DNA of 61,182 bases from Paracoccaceae bacterium (GTDB lineage Bacteria > Pseudomonadota > Alphaproteobacteria > Rhodobacterales > Rhodobacteraceae): assembly GCA_024742695.1 (NCBI GenBank), contig JANSXY010000023.1:1-61182 (forward strand), given 5' to 3'. Below, in pieces: positions 32,901 through 41,199 of the stretch; within the stretch, counting starts at the first letter, position 1, and every line of letters begins with the position of its first letter. The notes under the pieces are model-generated. The model ran no database searches. It had not been told where the DNA came from and saw nothing but the letters and a program-made list of their open reading frames with translations. The position numbers and the translations under genes were made by a program.

Positions 32901-34064
32901 ATGCACACCATTACCACGACAGAGGCGCTGGCCGCCTTCTGCGCCGAGGCCAAGCGCCACGCCTACGTCACGATCGATACCGAGTTCCTGCGCGAGCGGA
33001 CCTATTGGTCGAAACTCTGCCTGATCCAGATGGCCCTGCCCGGCAGCGGCGGGCAGGAGGGGCCGGCGGTGCTGGTCGATCCGATCACCGGCGACCTGTC
33101 GTTGCAGCCGCTCTATGACCTGTTCGCCGACGAAAGCACCGTCAAGGTGTTCCATGCCGCGCGCCAGGATCTTGAAATCTTCTTCGTCGAGGGCGGGGTG
33201 TTTCCCCGGCCTCTGTTCGACACCCAGGTCGCCGCGATGGTCTGCGGCTTCGGCGAACAGGTGGGGTACGAGACGCTGGTGCGGCGGATCGCCCGGGCCA
33301 ACCTCGACAAGACCTCGCGGTTCACCGACTGGTCGCGCCGGCCGCTGAGCGAGGCGCAGCAGACCTACGCGATCGCCGATGTCACCCATCTGCGCGCGAT
33401 CTACGAATTCCTGTCCGCCGAACTGGACCGCACCGGCCGGCGCAAGTGGGTGGAAGAGGAACTGGGCGTCCTGACCGACCCGGAAACCTACATCACCCGG
33501 CCCGAAGAGGCCTGGCAGCGGGTCAAGACGCGGACGACATCGGGCCGGTTCCTCGCCGTGGTCCGCGAACTCGCGCGGTTCCGCGAGGCCCATGCCCAGG
33601 CCCGCAACATCCCCCGCAGCCGGGTGTTCAAGGATGACGCGCTGCTGGAACTGGCCTCGACCAAGCCCGCCAGCATCGAGGAACTCGGCCGGTCGCGGCT
33701 GCTGCTGCGCGACGCCCGCAAGGGCGAGATCGCCGAGGGCATCCTGGCCGCGGTGCAGGCCGGGCTTGCCACCCCGGCCGAGGATCTTCCCAAGGTCACC
33801 GATCCGCGCGATCAGGTTCAGGTCAACAGCGCGCTGGCCGACCTGTTGCGGGTGCTGCTGAAGGCCAAGTCGGAAGAGGCCGGCGTGGCGGCCAAGCTGA
33901 TCGCCTCGTCCTCCGATCTCGACGCGATCGCCGGGGGGCGGCGTGACGCGGCCGCGCTGCGCGGCTGGCGCCACGAGGTGTTCGGCGCCGATGCGCTGCG
34001 GTTGTGCAAGGGCGAGATCGCGCTGTCGGCGCGCGGCGGCGCGGTGCGGGTGGTGCCGGCCTGA
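32901..34064 (+). CDS. rnd: Ribonuclease D
   Basis: This 387-residue 3'-5' exoribonuclease trims tRNA and other stable RNA precursors. The DEDD catalytic residues lie in TIDTEFLRERTYW (Exo I, DxE), HAARQDLEIFF (Exo II) and YAIADVTHL (Exo III). An HRDC domain follows at about 210-290 (RFLAVVRELARFREAHAQAR). The ATG at 32901 gives the usual short N-terminus; its ribosome site is weak. The length matches alphaproteobacterial RNase D. It follows purN by 74 bp and may be read through from it. Confidence 0.94.
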   Translation: MHTITTTEALAAFCAEAKRHAYVTIDTEFLRERTYWSKLCLIQMALPGSGGQEGPAVLVDPITGDLSLQPLYDLFADESTVKVFHAARQDLEIFFVEGGVFPRPLFDTQVAAMVCGFGEQVGYETLVRRIARANLDKTSRFTDWSRRPLSEAQQTYAIADVTHLRAIYEFLSAELDRTGRRKWVEEELGVLTDPETYITRPEEAWQRVKTRTTSGRFLAVVRELARFREAHAQARNIPRSRVFKDDALLELASTKPASIEELGRSRLLLRDARKGEIAEGILAAVQAGLATPAEDLPKVTDPRDQVQVNSALADLLRVLLKAKSEEAGVAAKLIASSSDLDAIAGGRRDAAALRGWRHEVFGADALRLCKGEIALSARGGAVRVVPA

Positions 34065-34074
34065 CGGCGACGGC

Positions 34075-34569
34075 CTAGCGCCGGATCGAGCGGCTGTTGG
34101 ATTGGCCGAGCACGACGATTCGCCGCACGCCTTCCAGCGACTGGTTCGACAGGAACGTCGCCGCGGTCAGTTCCCGCGCCGGGGGCGGCGCCGCCGGGGT
34201 CGGCGTGCCGGGTTCGGCCACCCGGAAGGCATAGGTCAGCGTGCCGTCCTCTGCCGGCGTCTCGCTTTCGGCCACCAGTTCCGCGTCCCACCAGCCCGGC
34301 GTCGGCGCCAGCCCGGTGGCAACGATAAGCGCACCGCCCTGCGAGCGCGAGATCTCGAGTTCCGTCACGCTGCCGACCAGCGCGCGGTTGTCGATCACCG
34401 ACGACACGTAGCCGCCGCGCGGCGCCAGCGTCGCCGGGCCTTCCTCGGACCCGCCGAACCAGTTGAACGGATTCAGCCGGCTTTCGGAGACCTGCGCGCA
34501 GCCGCCCAGCGCAAGGCTGCCGGCGAGAAGCGCGGCAACGAGAACGGGGGGGCGGGCGCGGCGTGTCAT
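34075..34569 (-). CDS. Predicted lipoprotein, function unknown
   Basis: This 164-residue protein starts with a lipoprotein signal whose lipobox is LALGGC, so it should be lipidated and held in the envelope. The mature part begins with a low-complexity stretch containing NPFNWFGGSEE and then a compact soluble domain rich in beta-prone segments (TELEISRSQGGALIVATGLA, GTLTYAFRVAEPG). I recognise no enzyme motif. It ends 10 bp from RNase D (convergent) and is divergent from sufE. Proteins with this NPFNWFG pattern recur in Rhodobacterales as conserved hypotheticals, by recollection. Confidence 0.75.
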   Translation of the reverse strand: MTRRARPPVLVAALLAGSLALGGCAQVSESRLNPFNWFGGSEEGPATLAPRGGYVSSVIDNRALVGSVTELEISRSQGGALIVATGLAPTPGWWDAELVAESETPAEDGTLTYAFRVAEPGTPTPAAPPPARELTAATFLSNQSLEGVRRIVVLGQSNSRSIRR

Positions 34570-34676
34570 GCGCCTTGCCTAGCCCATTCACCGGCCCTTG
34601 AAAAGCGCCGCCTGCGCCCGCCGTCTGGACCTTTCGCGGCGGCGCGCCTAGGTCTTGGGCAAACGAGGAGAGCGCC

Positions 34677-35105
34677 ATGGCCAGCCCCGCCTTCGAAGAT
34701 ATCGCCGAGACCTTCGAGTTCCTCGACGAGTGGGAGGATCGCTATCGCCACGTCATCGACATGGGCAAGGCGATGGCGCCGCTCGACGCGGCGCTGAAGG
34801 TGCCGGCCACCAAGGTCGACGGCTGCGCCAGCCAGGTCTGGCTTTATCCCCGGATCGAGGGGCAGGGCCCGGCCGCGCGGTTCGATTTCGAGGGCGAGAG
34901 CGACGCGATGATCGTGCGCGGGCTGATCGCGGTCCTGCATGCGCTCTATTCCGGGCTCAGCGTCGAGGCGGTGCTGAAGGTCGATGCCGAGGCGGAACTG
35001 GCGCGGCTGGGGCTGGACGAACACCTGTCAAGCCAGCGGTCGAACGGCGTGCGGGCGATGGTCGCGCGTATCCGCAAGCTCGCCGCCGAGGCGGCCGCCG
35101 CCTGA
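34677..35105 (+). CDS. sufE: SufE-type sulfur acceptor/desulfurase activator
   Basis: This 142-residue protein accepts persulfide sulfur from a SufS-type cysteine desulfurase for iron-sulfur cluster assembly. The sulfur-carrying Cys is in ATKVDGCASQVWL (Cys50), in the loop typical of SufE/CsdE. The DEWEDRYRHVIDMGKAM segment and C-terminal SSQRSNGVRAM also fit. The ATG at 34677 has GAGGAGAGCG upstream. No other suf gene lies next to it; the only desulfurase-like gene in the window (56,183) lacks the catalytic Cys. Confidence 0.93.
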   Translation: MASPAFEDIAETFEFLDEWEDRYRHVIDMGKAMAPLDAALKVPATKVDGCASQVWLYPRIEGQGPAARFDFEGESDAMIVRGLIAVLHALYSGLSVEAVLKVDAEAELARLGLDEHLSSQRSNGVRAMVARIRKLAAEAAAA

Positions 35106-35163
35106 CGCGGCGCGCGAAGAGCGGCGCGCAAGCCACAGATTCTTCAGGAAAAGCCCGGTTTCC

Positions 35164-35808
35164 TCAGAGCTTCGCAAGGGCGGTTGCAAGATCGCCGTAG
35201 CCGGTGAATCGGCGCTCGTATGCCAGCCCCAGCCGCGCCGCGCAGTCGCGCGCGCGGGCATCCAGCGCCGGATCATCGGTCTGCGCCTGGTAGACCAGCT
35301 TGGTGTAATGGCCGAAATACATGTCGCGCAGGTCCGGGTGCCGGTCGAGCCCAAGCGGCCGCCAGACGAAGGCGTCGAACTGCCGCACGAGGAAATCGGT
35401 GAGGTAGAAGGCGGTGATCTCGTCTTCCGCGCGGGCGGCGAAGGCCGCGTTGCCCTCGAAGAAGCTGTAGCAGTGCGGCCCCTCGACCATCTCCACCCCC
35501 AGCCGGTCGCAGGCGGCGCGCAAGAGCCCGCCGGTGCCGCAATCGGCATAGACGACGAAGACGTTGTCATAGGCGTCGCGATGCCGTGCCACCGCGGCCT
35601 CGACGGCGGCGGGGATCCTGTCGGGCGTGTTGTGCAGGATCGCGGGCAGGCAGGCGAGATCGAGATGGTCCCAGCCGTTCGCCGCCTTCAGGTCGACGAT
35701 CTCGCGGGCCAGGGCGCCGCAGGCCAGAAGCAGGATGCGCCCGGCCCGCGCGGGCGCCATCCCGGCCTCGGTCAGCGCCGCGTCGTCGGGCAGCCCGGCG
35801 CCTGTCAT
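35164..35808 (-). CDS. DUF1638 protein, likely part of corrinoid-dependent methyl transfer
   Basis: This 214-residue protein matches DUF1638: ILLLACGALAREIVDL at the N-terminus, HNTPDRIP, VVYADCGTGG with a conserved Cys, and GPHCYSFFEG. These Cys residues could bind metal. It is a cytosolic protein. Its start (ATG at 35808) overlaps the stop of a 53-residue membrane protein by 4 bp, and the corrinoid protein gene lies just upstream. DUF1638 genes travel with corrinoid methyltransferases, and I recall reports tying one to a split methionine synthase in roseobacters; this was not checked. An inner ATG at 35760 is an alternative start. Confidence 0.8.
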   Translation of the reverse strand: MTGAGLPDDAALTEAGMAPARAGRILLLACGALAREIVDLKAANGWDHLDLACLPAILHNTPDRIPAAVEAAVARHRDAYDNVFVVYADCGTGGLLRAACDRLGVEMVEGPHCYSFFEGNAAFAARAEDEITAFYLTDFLVRQFDAFVWRPLGLDRHPDLRDMYFGHYTKLVYQAQTDDPALDARARDCAARLGLAYERRFTGYGDLATALAKL

Positions 35809-35966
35809 CTCGTGCCCTTCCTGATCAGCAAAAGCCCCAGCGTCGCGAAGACGGAGACCGCGGTCAGCCCGATCTCGGCATCGAGAACGCCGGCCGCGGT
35901 CAGCAACAGGGCCACCAGCGTGGCCGCCAGCGCGGCGACCATCAAGACGACTTCGGTGCCCGACAT
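35805..35966 (-). CDS. Small membrane protein (53 residues) coupled to DUF1638
   Basis: A 53-codon frame starts with ATG at 35966, preceded by TAGGGGGTG, and ends in TGA overlapping the DUF1638 start by 4 bp (ATGA). The product begins MSGTEVVLMVAALAATLVAL and ends TLGLLLIRKGTR. It has two hydrophobic segments (about 6-24 and 29-48), separated by LDAEIG, and a basic end that would favour a cytoplasmic C-terminus. It is 53 bp downstream of the corrinoid protein gene. The ribosome site, the overlap and the clean hydrophobic pattern make it a real gene in my view. No family recognised. Confidence 0.7.
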   Translation of the reverse strand: MSGTEVVLMVAALAATLVALLLTAAGVLDAEIGLTAVSVFATLGLLLIRKGTR

Positions 35967-36019
35967 GGGCGGCACCCCCTACACCGGCCGGGGCCCGGCG
36001 GCCCCGGCGCTGGCCGGGT

Positions 36020-36718
36020 TCAGCCGGCCATCTGGTTGTGCTTGCGCGCGACGAACTTCTTCGCGGTCTCGACCGCGACCGCCGCATCGCGGCAATAGGC
36101 ATCGGCGCCGATGGCGCGGCCGAACTCCTCGTTCAGCGGCGCGCCGCCGACCAGCACGATATAGTCCTCGCGCAGGCCCTTTTCGACCATCGTGTCGATC
36201 ACGACCTTCATGTAGGGCATCGTCGTGGTCAGCAGGGCCGACATGCCGAGAATGTCGGGCTGTTCGCGTTCCAGCGCCTCGAGATAGTTTTCCACCGGGT
36301 TGTTGATGCCCAGGTCGACCACTTCGAAGCCGGCGCCTTCCATCATCATCGCGACGAGGTTCTTGCCGATGTCGTGAATGTCGCCCTTGACGGTGCCGAT
36401 CACCATCTTGCCGACGCGCGGCGCGCCGGTTTCGGCCAGCAGCGGCTTGAGGATGAACATCCCCGCCTTCATCGCGTTGGCGGCCAGCAGAACCTCGGGC
36501 ACGAACAGGATGCCGTCGCGGAAATCGTTGCCGACGATCGTCATGCCGCCGACCAGCGCCTTGGTCAGCACGTCGTAAGGCGCCCAGCCGCGGTCGAGGA
36601 GGATGCGGACGCCTTCCTCGATTTCCTCCTTCAGACCGTCGTAGAGATCGTCGTGCATCTGCAGCACGAGTTCCTCGTCGTCGAGCTCCGACAGGATGAT
36701 ATCGTCTTCGTCGGCCAT
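36020..36718 (-). CDS. Corrinoid (B12)-binding methyl-carrier protein
   Basis: This 232-residue protein has the two-domain layout of methyltransferase corrinoid subunits (MtbC/MttC or the middle of MetH). A helical cap (about 20-95, NDFRDGILFVPEVLLAANAM) is followed by the Rossmann B12 domain with the cobalt ligand motif GDIHDIGKNLV (His115), then MSALLTTTM and LVGGAP near the dimethylbenzimidazole tail. It carries a methyl group on cobalamin between enzymes. The ATG at 36718 has GGGGAACG upstream. With the homocysteine methyltransferase at 38,154 it could form two parts of a split methionine synthase; a pterin-binding part and a reactivase are not in the window. Confidence 0.9.
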   Translation of the reverse strand: MADEDDIILSELDDEELVLQMHDDLYDGLKEEIEEGVRILLDRGWAPYDVLTKALVGGMTIVGNDFRDGILFVPEVLLAANAMKAGMFILKPLLAETGAPRVGKMVIGTVKGDIHDIGKNLVAMMMEGAGFEVVDLGINNPVENYLEALEREQPDILGMSALLTTTMPYMKVVIDTMVEKGLREDYIVLVGGAPLNEEFGRAIGADAYCRDAAVAVETAKKFVARKHNQMAG

Positions 36719-36913
36719 GGCGCGTTCCCCGAAATCCACCGGCGCGTCGCCCGCGCCTGCGCCGAGTGATGCGACGTTTCGCGCAGCCCGACTGTCGGGA
36801 TTGCGACATGGCCGGGGTTCGAAGCGACGTTCGGCGCATCGCAAAGCCCTGCGGCGCCGAAGGATCCGGCGATGCGCCTTGCCGATGTTCCGCATTTGTT
36901 CTAGCGTGTCGCG

Positions 36914-37999
36914 ATGGATCGCCCGCCCGCCCGAACCCCCGGCCGCGCCGCAGGGTACAACCCGCCCAACCGGTTCGACCGGCTGGCCGCCGAGGCGGTG
37001 CCGGACGGTTGGCCGGGCGACGGTGCGGCGCTGCCGCCGCTGCGCACCGAGGTCACGGTCGAACGGCCGCGCAGCGTGATCACCCGCAACACCTCGCCCG
37101 ACATCGGTTTCGACCGTTCGATCAATCCCTACCGGGGCTGCGAGCATGGCTGCATCTACTGTTTCGCCCGGCCCAGCCACGCATATCTCGGCCTGTCGCC
37201 GGGGCTTGATTTCGAAACCCGGCTGATCGCCCGGCCGGGTGCGGCGGAGGTGCTGGCACGGGAACTGGCGCGGCGCTCCTACCGCCCGGCGGTGATCGCG
37301 ATCGGCACCAATACCGACCCGTACCAGCCGATCGAGCGCGAGCACCGGGTGATGCGCGCCGTGCTGGAGGTGCTGTGGGAGCATCGCCATCCGGTCGGGA
37401 TCGTCACCAAGGGCGCGGGGATCGAGCGCGATCTCGACATCCTGTCGCGGATGGCGGCGGAAAACCTCGTGAGGGTGGGGATTTCCGTCACCACGCTCGA
37501 CCCGGTGCTGGCCCGGCGGATGGAGCCTCGGGTGCCCGCGCCGGAGCGTCGGCTGGCGACGATCGCGCGGCTGGCGGCGGCCGGGGTGCCGGTGCGGGCG
37601 ATGGTCGCGCCGGTGATCCCGGCCCTGACCGACGCCGAGATCGAGGCGATCCTCGCCCGCGCCGCCGGGGCCGGCGCGGTGGCGGCCGGCTGGGTGATGC
37701 TGCGGCTGCCGCGCGAGGTCGCGCCGCTGTTTCGCGACTGGCTGGCGCGGCACTATCCCGGGCGCGCGGCGCGGGTGATGGCACGGGTGCGCGAGATGCA
37801 TGGCGGGCGGGACTATGCCGCCGACTGGGGCCGGCGGATGCGGGGCGAGGGGGAATATGCCCGGATGATCGGCGCGCGGTTCCGGCTGGCCGCGGCCCGG
37901 CTTGGGCTGGCGCGCGATCTGCCGCCGCTGGCGACCGACCGGTTCCGGGTGCCGCCGCGGCAGGGCGACCAGCTGTCGCTGTTCGGCGCGGGTGGCTGA
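36914..37999 (+). CDS. PA0069-family radical SAM protein
   Basis: This 361-residue enzyme has the radical SAM cluster motif CEHGCIYC (CxxxCxxC) in the highly typical context INPYRG, followed by FARPSHAYLGLSPGLDFE. The N-terminus GYNPPNRFDR and the block ITRNTSPDIGFDRS mark the PA0069 subfamily, related to spore photoproduct lyase-like Rv2578c proteins. The real reaction is unknown. The ATG at 36914 has little ribosome-site sequence and may be a near-leaderless start. It is read opposite to its neighbours and lies between the corrinoid protein and homocysteine methyltransferase genes, so a role in that pathway is possible but unproven. Confidence 0.88.
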   Translation: MDRPPARTPGRAAGYNPPNRFDRLAAEAVPDGWPGDGAALPPLRTEVTVERPRSVITRNTSPDIGFDRSINPYRGCEHGCIYCFARPSHAYLGLSPGLDFETRLIARPGAAEVLARELARRSYRPAVIAIGTNTDPYQPIEREHRVMRAVLEVLWEHRHPVGIVTKGAGIERDLDILSRMAAENLVRVGISVTTLDPVLARRMEPRVPAPERRLATIARLAAAGVPVRAMVAPVIPALTDAEIEAILARAAGAGAVAAGWVMLRLPREVAPLFRDWLARHYPGRAARVMARVREMHGGRDYAADWGRRMRGEGEYARMIGARFRLAAARLGLARDLPPLATDRFRVPPRQGDQLSLFGAGG

Positions 38000-38007
38000 G
38001 GCCGGCA

Positions 38008-38080
38008 CGGGGGGCTGTCTGCCCCCCGGCCGCCGCCGGGGCGGCGGCGCCCCCCGAGGATATTTCGCGACCAAAATGAA
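38008..38080. repeat. GC-rich hairpin repeat ending in GATATTT...ACCAAAATGAA, bidirectional terminator-like
   Basis: The element starts with a perfect hairpin, GGGGGGC-TGTCT-GCCCCCC (38009-38027). A run of CCGCC/GGCGG steps able to form a second hairpin follows, then CCCCCCGAGGATATTTCGCG and ACCAAAATGAA. It lies between the converging ends of the radical SAM gene and the homocysteine methyltransferase gene. From memory, similar elements ending in ATATTT...CCAAAATGAA are scattered between genes in Rhodobacterales, so this is probably a genome-wide repeat that also ends transcription. Confidence 0.6.
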
Positions 38081-38153
38081 CGGGTTGGGGTATCGCGTCC
38101 GCGCGCGGATCGGGTGCCGCGATCGCGCGGTTGCGGGCCGCCCTGCCGCGCTG

Positions 38154-39170
38154 TCAGCCGCGCCGCCGGCCGCGGCGCTCGCGCTGCGGCGCGCCGCCGT
38201 CGTCGCCGGTGCCATCGGAGGCGGAGGACAGGCCGCCAAGCGTTTGCGTGATCTGCTCGAGCGTCGGGCGCGGCCCCTTAGGCCGGGTTTCCAGCGCGGC
38301 GCGCATCGCGCGCAGATGTTCGGGCATCGTGCCGCAGCAGCCGCCGATGATCCGCGCGCCGGCATCGCGGGCCAGCACCGCGTATTCCGCCATCAGCGCG
38401 GGCGTGCCGTCATAGTGGATATGGCCGTCGTGGTATTTCGGGATCCCGGCGTTGCCCTTGGCGATCACCGGGCGTTCGGTGCCGGCGGCGGCGAAGCCCA
38501 GCACGGTGCGCAACAGGTCCGGCGCGCCGACGCCGCAATTCGCGCCGAAGGCGATCGGCGGGTTCGGCAGGGTTTCGACGAAGGCGGCGAACCGGGCCGA
38601 GGTCACGCCCATCATCGTGCGCCCGGCGGTGTCGAAGCTCATCGTGCCGCACCAGGGCATGGCGGCCAGCCGCGCCGCCTCGGCCGCCGCGGCGAATTCC
38701 TCTTCGGCGCTGATGGTTTCGACCCAGAGCACGTCGGCGCCGCCCTCTTTCAGACCTTCGGCCTGTTCGTGGAACATCTCTACCGCGATCGCGTGGGTCA
38801 GCGCGCCCATCGGCGCCATGATCTCGCCGGTGGGGCCCATCGAGCCGGCGACGATCACCGGCCGGCCCGCGGCATCGGCGATCTCCCGGCCCAGCGCGGC
38901 GGCGACGCGGTTGAGTTCGCGGACCCGGCCCTCGGCGCCATGCAGCTTCAGCCGGCTGGCGTTGCCGCCGAAGCTGTTGGTCAAAAAGACGTCGCTGCCG
39001 GCCTCGACCGCGCCGCGGTAGAGCGCGCGGATGTTGTCGGGGCGATCGGTGTTCCACAATTCCGGCGGCTCGCCGGATTCGAGGCCCATGTTGAACAGGT
39101 TGGTGCCGGTGGCGCCGTCGGCCAAGAGCCAGTCGCGGGTCGCAAGCAGGCGGGAGAGCGGATCGGTCAT
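38154..39170 (-). CDS. Betaine-homocysteine-type S-methyltransferase (methionine synthase homocysteine module)
   Basis: This 338-residue zinc enzyme methylates homocysteine to methionine. It shows LLADGATGTNLFNMGL, FLTNSFGGNASRL, VAGSMGPTGEIM, and the zinc-binding cysteines in FGANCGVG (Cys212) and GGCCGTMP (Cys278, Cys279). The length fits a single BHMT or MetH-N module, without folate or B12 domains. The C-terminus is a charged disordered tail. The corrinoid protein and DUF1638 genes nearby suggest the methyl donor is methyl-cobalamin on the separate carrier rather than betaine. It follows the MprF-like gene by 73 bp on the same strand. Confidence 0.88.
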   Translation of the reverse strand: MTDPLSRLLATRDWLLADGATGTNLFNMGLESGEPPELWNTDRPDNIRALYRGAVEAGSDVFLTNSFGGNASRLKLHGAEGRVRELNRVAAALGREIADAAGRPVIVAGSMGPTGEIMAPMGALTHAIAVEMFHEQAEGLKEGGADVLWVETISAEEEFAAAAEAARLAAMPWCGTMSFDTAGRTMMGVTSARFAAFVETLPNPPIAFGANCGVGAPDLLRTVLGFAAAGTERPVIAKGNAGIPKYHDGHIHYDGTPALMAEYAVLARDAGARIIGGCCGTMPEHLRAMRAALETRPKGPRPTLEQITQTLGGLSSASDGTGDDGGAPQRERRGRRRG

Positions 39171-39243
39171 CGGCGGGCCTCGCGGGGCAGGGGTGTCCGC
39201 GTTCCTGTGCCACGGGGCGCGGATTTTGGCAAATCGAACCTGT

Positions 39244-41130
39244 TCATGATGATCTTGAGCCGGGCAACGGCGCCGGGGCGCGGATGTGCAGCGCGAGATC
39301 GGCGGCGGCAAGCGCCAGGCCCGCGCGATGCGGCGCGGCAAGGTAGCGCCGTTCCCAGCGCGGTGCGAAGCCGGCCTTGAAGCGGCGCAGTCCGCAATCG
39401 GCGTCGCGCCGCGCGGCATGCCGGCGCAGCGGCGCGGGAAGGCCGCCGACGAGCGCGGCATGGGCGGTCACCGCCGCCAGCGACAGCCGCGTCGCGCCGG
39501 CGGTCCGGGCGGCCTCGGCCGCGGCGCAGATCAGCGCCTGCATCGTGCCGTCGGGTATCTCGGCGCCGTGGCGCAGCAGGTCCAGCGTCCACTCCGCTTG
39601 TCCCGTGTGAAAACTGGCGAAGGCGAGCAGGCGTCCTCCGGCCTCGGCGCGGAGCACCCGCTGCCCGGCAAGGTAGCCCGGCGCGAACCGGCCCATGGAG
39701 AAGCCGCGCTCGCCGCCCCGGTCGCGCACCCAGCCGGCGGCGACCGCGGCCATCTCGGCGATCGGCAGCGGGTCATCGCCCGTCACGGTCACGCCGGCGG
39801 CGGCGGCCCGGCGCAGTTTCCGCCGCAACCCGGCGCGGGATGGCCCGGCCAGGTCGAAACCGGCGAGGTCGAGCACCGCCTCCTCGGCGATCGGGATCAC
39901 CGACCAGCCAGACCGCCGCACGCCGGCCGCCGCGCGGGGCGAGAGCTTGTAAAGGCAGGGCATGCGGCCGCGGTCGCGCGCGGCGGCGCTGAGGCGGTCG
40001 AGCAGCGCGTCATGGGTGGCGGCGTCGCCGATCGGGTCGAACAGCGCGGTCAGCGTCTGCCGTGTTTCCCCGACGAGAAGCGCGCCCTGCGCGCAACCGC
40101 TGGCCAGCAGCCGGTGTTCGCCAAGGTGCACCAACCCTGTTTCGGCGCGTGGCGCGCGCGCGACAAGCCCCGCGAGGTCGCCGGCGGGCGGCGACCCGGC
40201 GGCGGGTTCCGGCCGCGGGCCGCGGGCGAGCGCGACGGCGGCCAGCACCGCGGGCAGCGCGAAGTAGATCGCCCTCCAGGCCAGCACCCCGGCCAGAAGA
40301 TCGGTTTGCGGCACGGCCGGCAGTAGCGTCAGAAGCGCCAGTTCGAACGGGCCGATGCCGCCCGGCGTGGACAGCACGAGGCCGGCGCCGAGCGCGGCGA
40401 GGAAGGCCGGCAGCAGCACCGGCCAGCCCGGATCGGCGCCCGCCGGCAGCACGGCCCAGAGCGCCAACCCGGCGGCGGTGGTGTCGAGCGCGGCGAGACC
40501 GAGGATCGCCGCCAGGGTGGCGAGGCCGGGCAACGCCAGCCGGCGGGCGACTGCCGAGGCTGGCGGCGCGAGGCTGGCGCCGAGGATCGCCACGAGGCCA
40601 AGGCCAAGCGCGAGGCCTGCCAGGGGCCGCAACGGGGCGGTGGCCGGGTTCGGCGAAACCAGCACTGCGCAAGCGGTGACCATCGCCCAGCCGGCGAGGA
40701 AGGTCGCGGCCACGACCGCGGTCAGGCGCATCGCCTGCCAGGGCGTGATGCCGGGCAACATCCGCCAGCGGACCAGCGCCCCGGTGACCAGGCCGAACCC
40801 GGTCGCCTGCGAGATCGCGATCGCGCAAGCGCCGGCGCGCCGGGCCGTGCGCGTGCCGGTCCCGGTGCCGATATGGCGATGGATCAGCGCGTCGTAGCGC
40901 CCGACGGCCCAGAACGACAGCGCGGTGAGGATCAGCGCGGCAAGCCACTGCGCCGGGGCGACGCGGCCCAGCGTGGCCAGGACCGCGCCGGTGTCGATGC
41001 TGCGGACCCGCTCGGCGAAGATCGCCATCACGACGAGTGCGGCGGCGACGCCAGCCAGTTGCCGGGCCGCGGCCCGCGCCAGCCCCGTGCCGGCCGGCGG
41101 CACGGCCGCCGCCCCGATCCGTCGTGTCAT
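39244..41130 (-). CDS. MprF-like phosphatidylglycerol aminoacyltransferase, short form
   Basis: This 628-residue membrane protein joins an N-terminal membrane region of about eight helices (30-320), containing the UPF0104/flippase-type segment LSTPGGIGPFELALLTLLP, to a C-terminal DUF2156 aminoacyl-transferase domain (about 335-610; DPIGD, LRRKLRRAAAAGV, WTLDLLRHGAEIPDGTMQAL). It would transfer an amino acid from aminoacyl-tRNA to phosphatidylglycerol, altering surface charge and resistance to cationic peptides. It is shorter than the usual MprF of about 840 residues, mainly in its membrane part. The ATG at 41130 was used. The amino acid used (Lys, Ala or ornithine) cannot be told. Confidence 0.82.
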   Translation of the reverse strand: MTRRIGAAAVPPAGTGLARAAARQLAGVAAALVVMAIFAERVRSIDTGAVLATLGRVAPAQWLAALILTALSFWAVGRYDALIHRHIGTGTGTRTARRAGACAIAISQATGFGLVTGALVRWRMLPGITPWQAMRLTAVVAATFLAGWAMVTACAVLVSPNPATAPLRPLAGLALGLGLVAILGASLAPPASAVARRLALPGLATLAAILGLAALDTTAAGLALWAVLPAGADPGWPVLLPAFLAALGAGLVLSTPGGIGPFELALLTLLPAVPQTDLLAGVLAWRAIYFALPAVLAAVALARGPRPEPAAGSPPAGDLAGLVARAPRAETGLVHLGEHRLLASGCAQGALLVGETRQTLTALFDPIGDAATHDALLDRLSAAARDRGRMPCLYKLSPRAAAGVRRSGWSVIPIAEEAVLDLAGFDLAGPSRAGLRRKLRRAAAAGVTVTGDDPLPIAEMAAVAAGWVRDRGGERGFSMGRFAPGYLAGQRVLRAEAGGRLLAFASFHTGQAEWTLDLLRHGAEIPDGTMQALICAAAEAARTAGATRLSLAAVTAHAALVGGLPAPLRRHAARRDADCGLRRFKAGFAPRWERRYLAAPHRAGLALAAADLALHIRAPAPLPGSRSS

Positions 41131-41199
41131 GGCGTCGCTCCGCTTGCCCGGACCCGGTGTAGCCGGGCCCGGTTCAGGAAGGCTTAAGCGCGGCGTGGC

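Noticed and set aside
39171-39243. SAM or SAH riboswitch before the homocysteine methyltransferase
   Set aside because: The gap is only 73 bp and I could not match any known riboswitch core in it.
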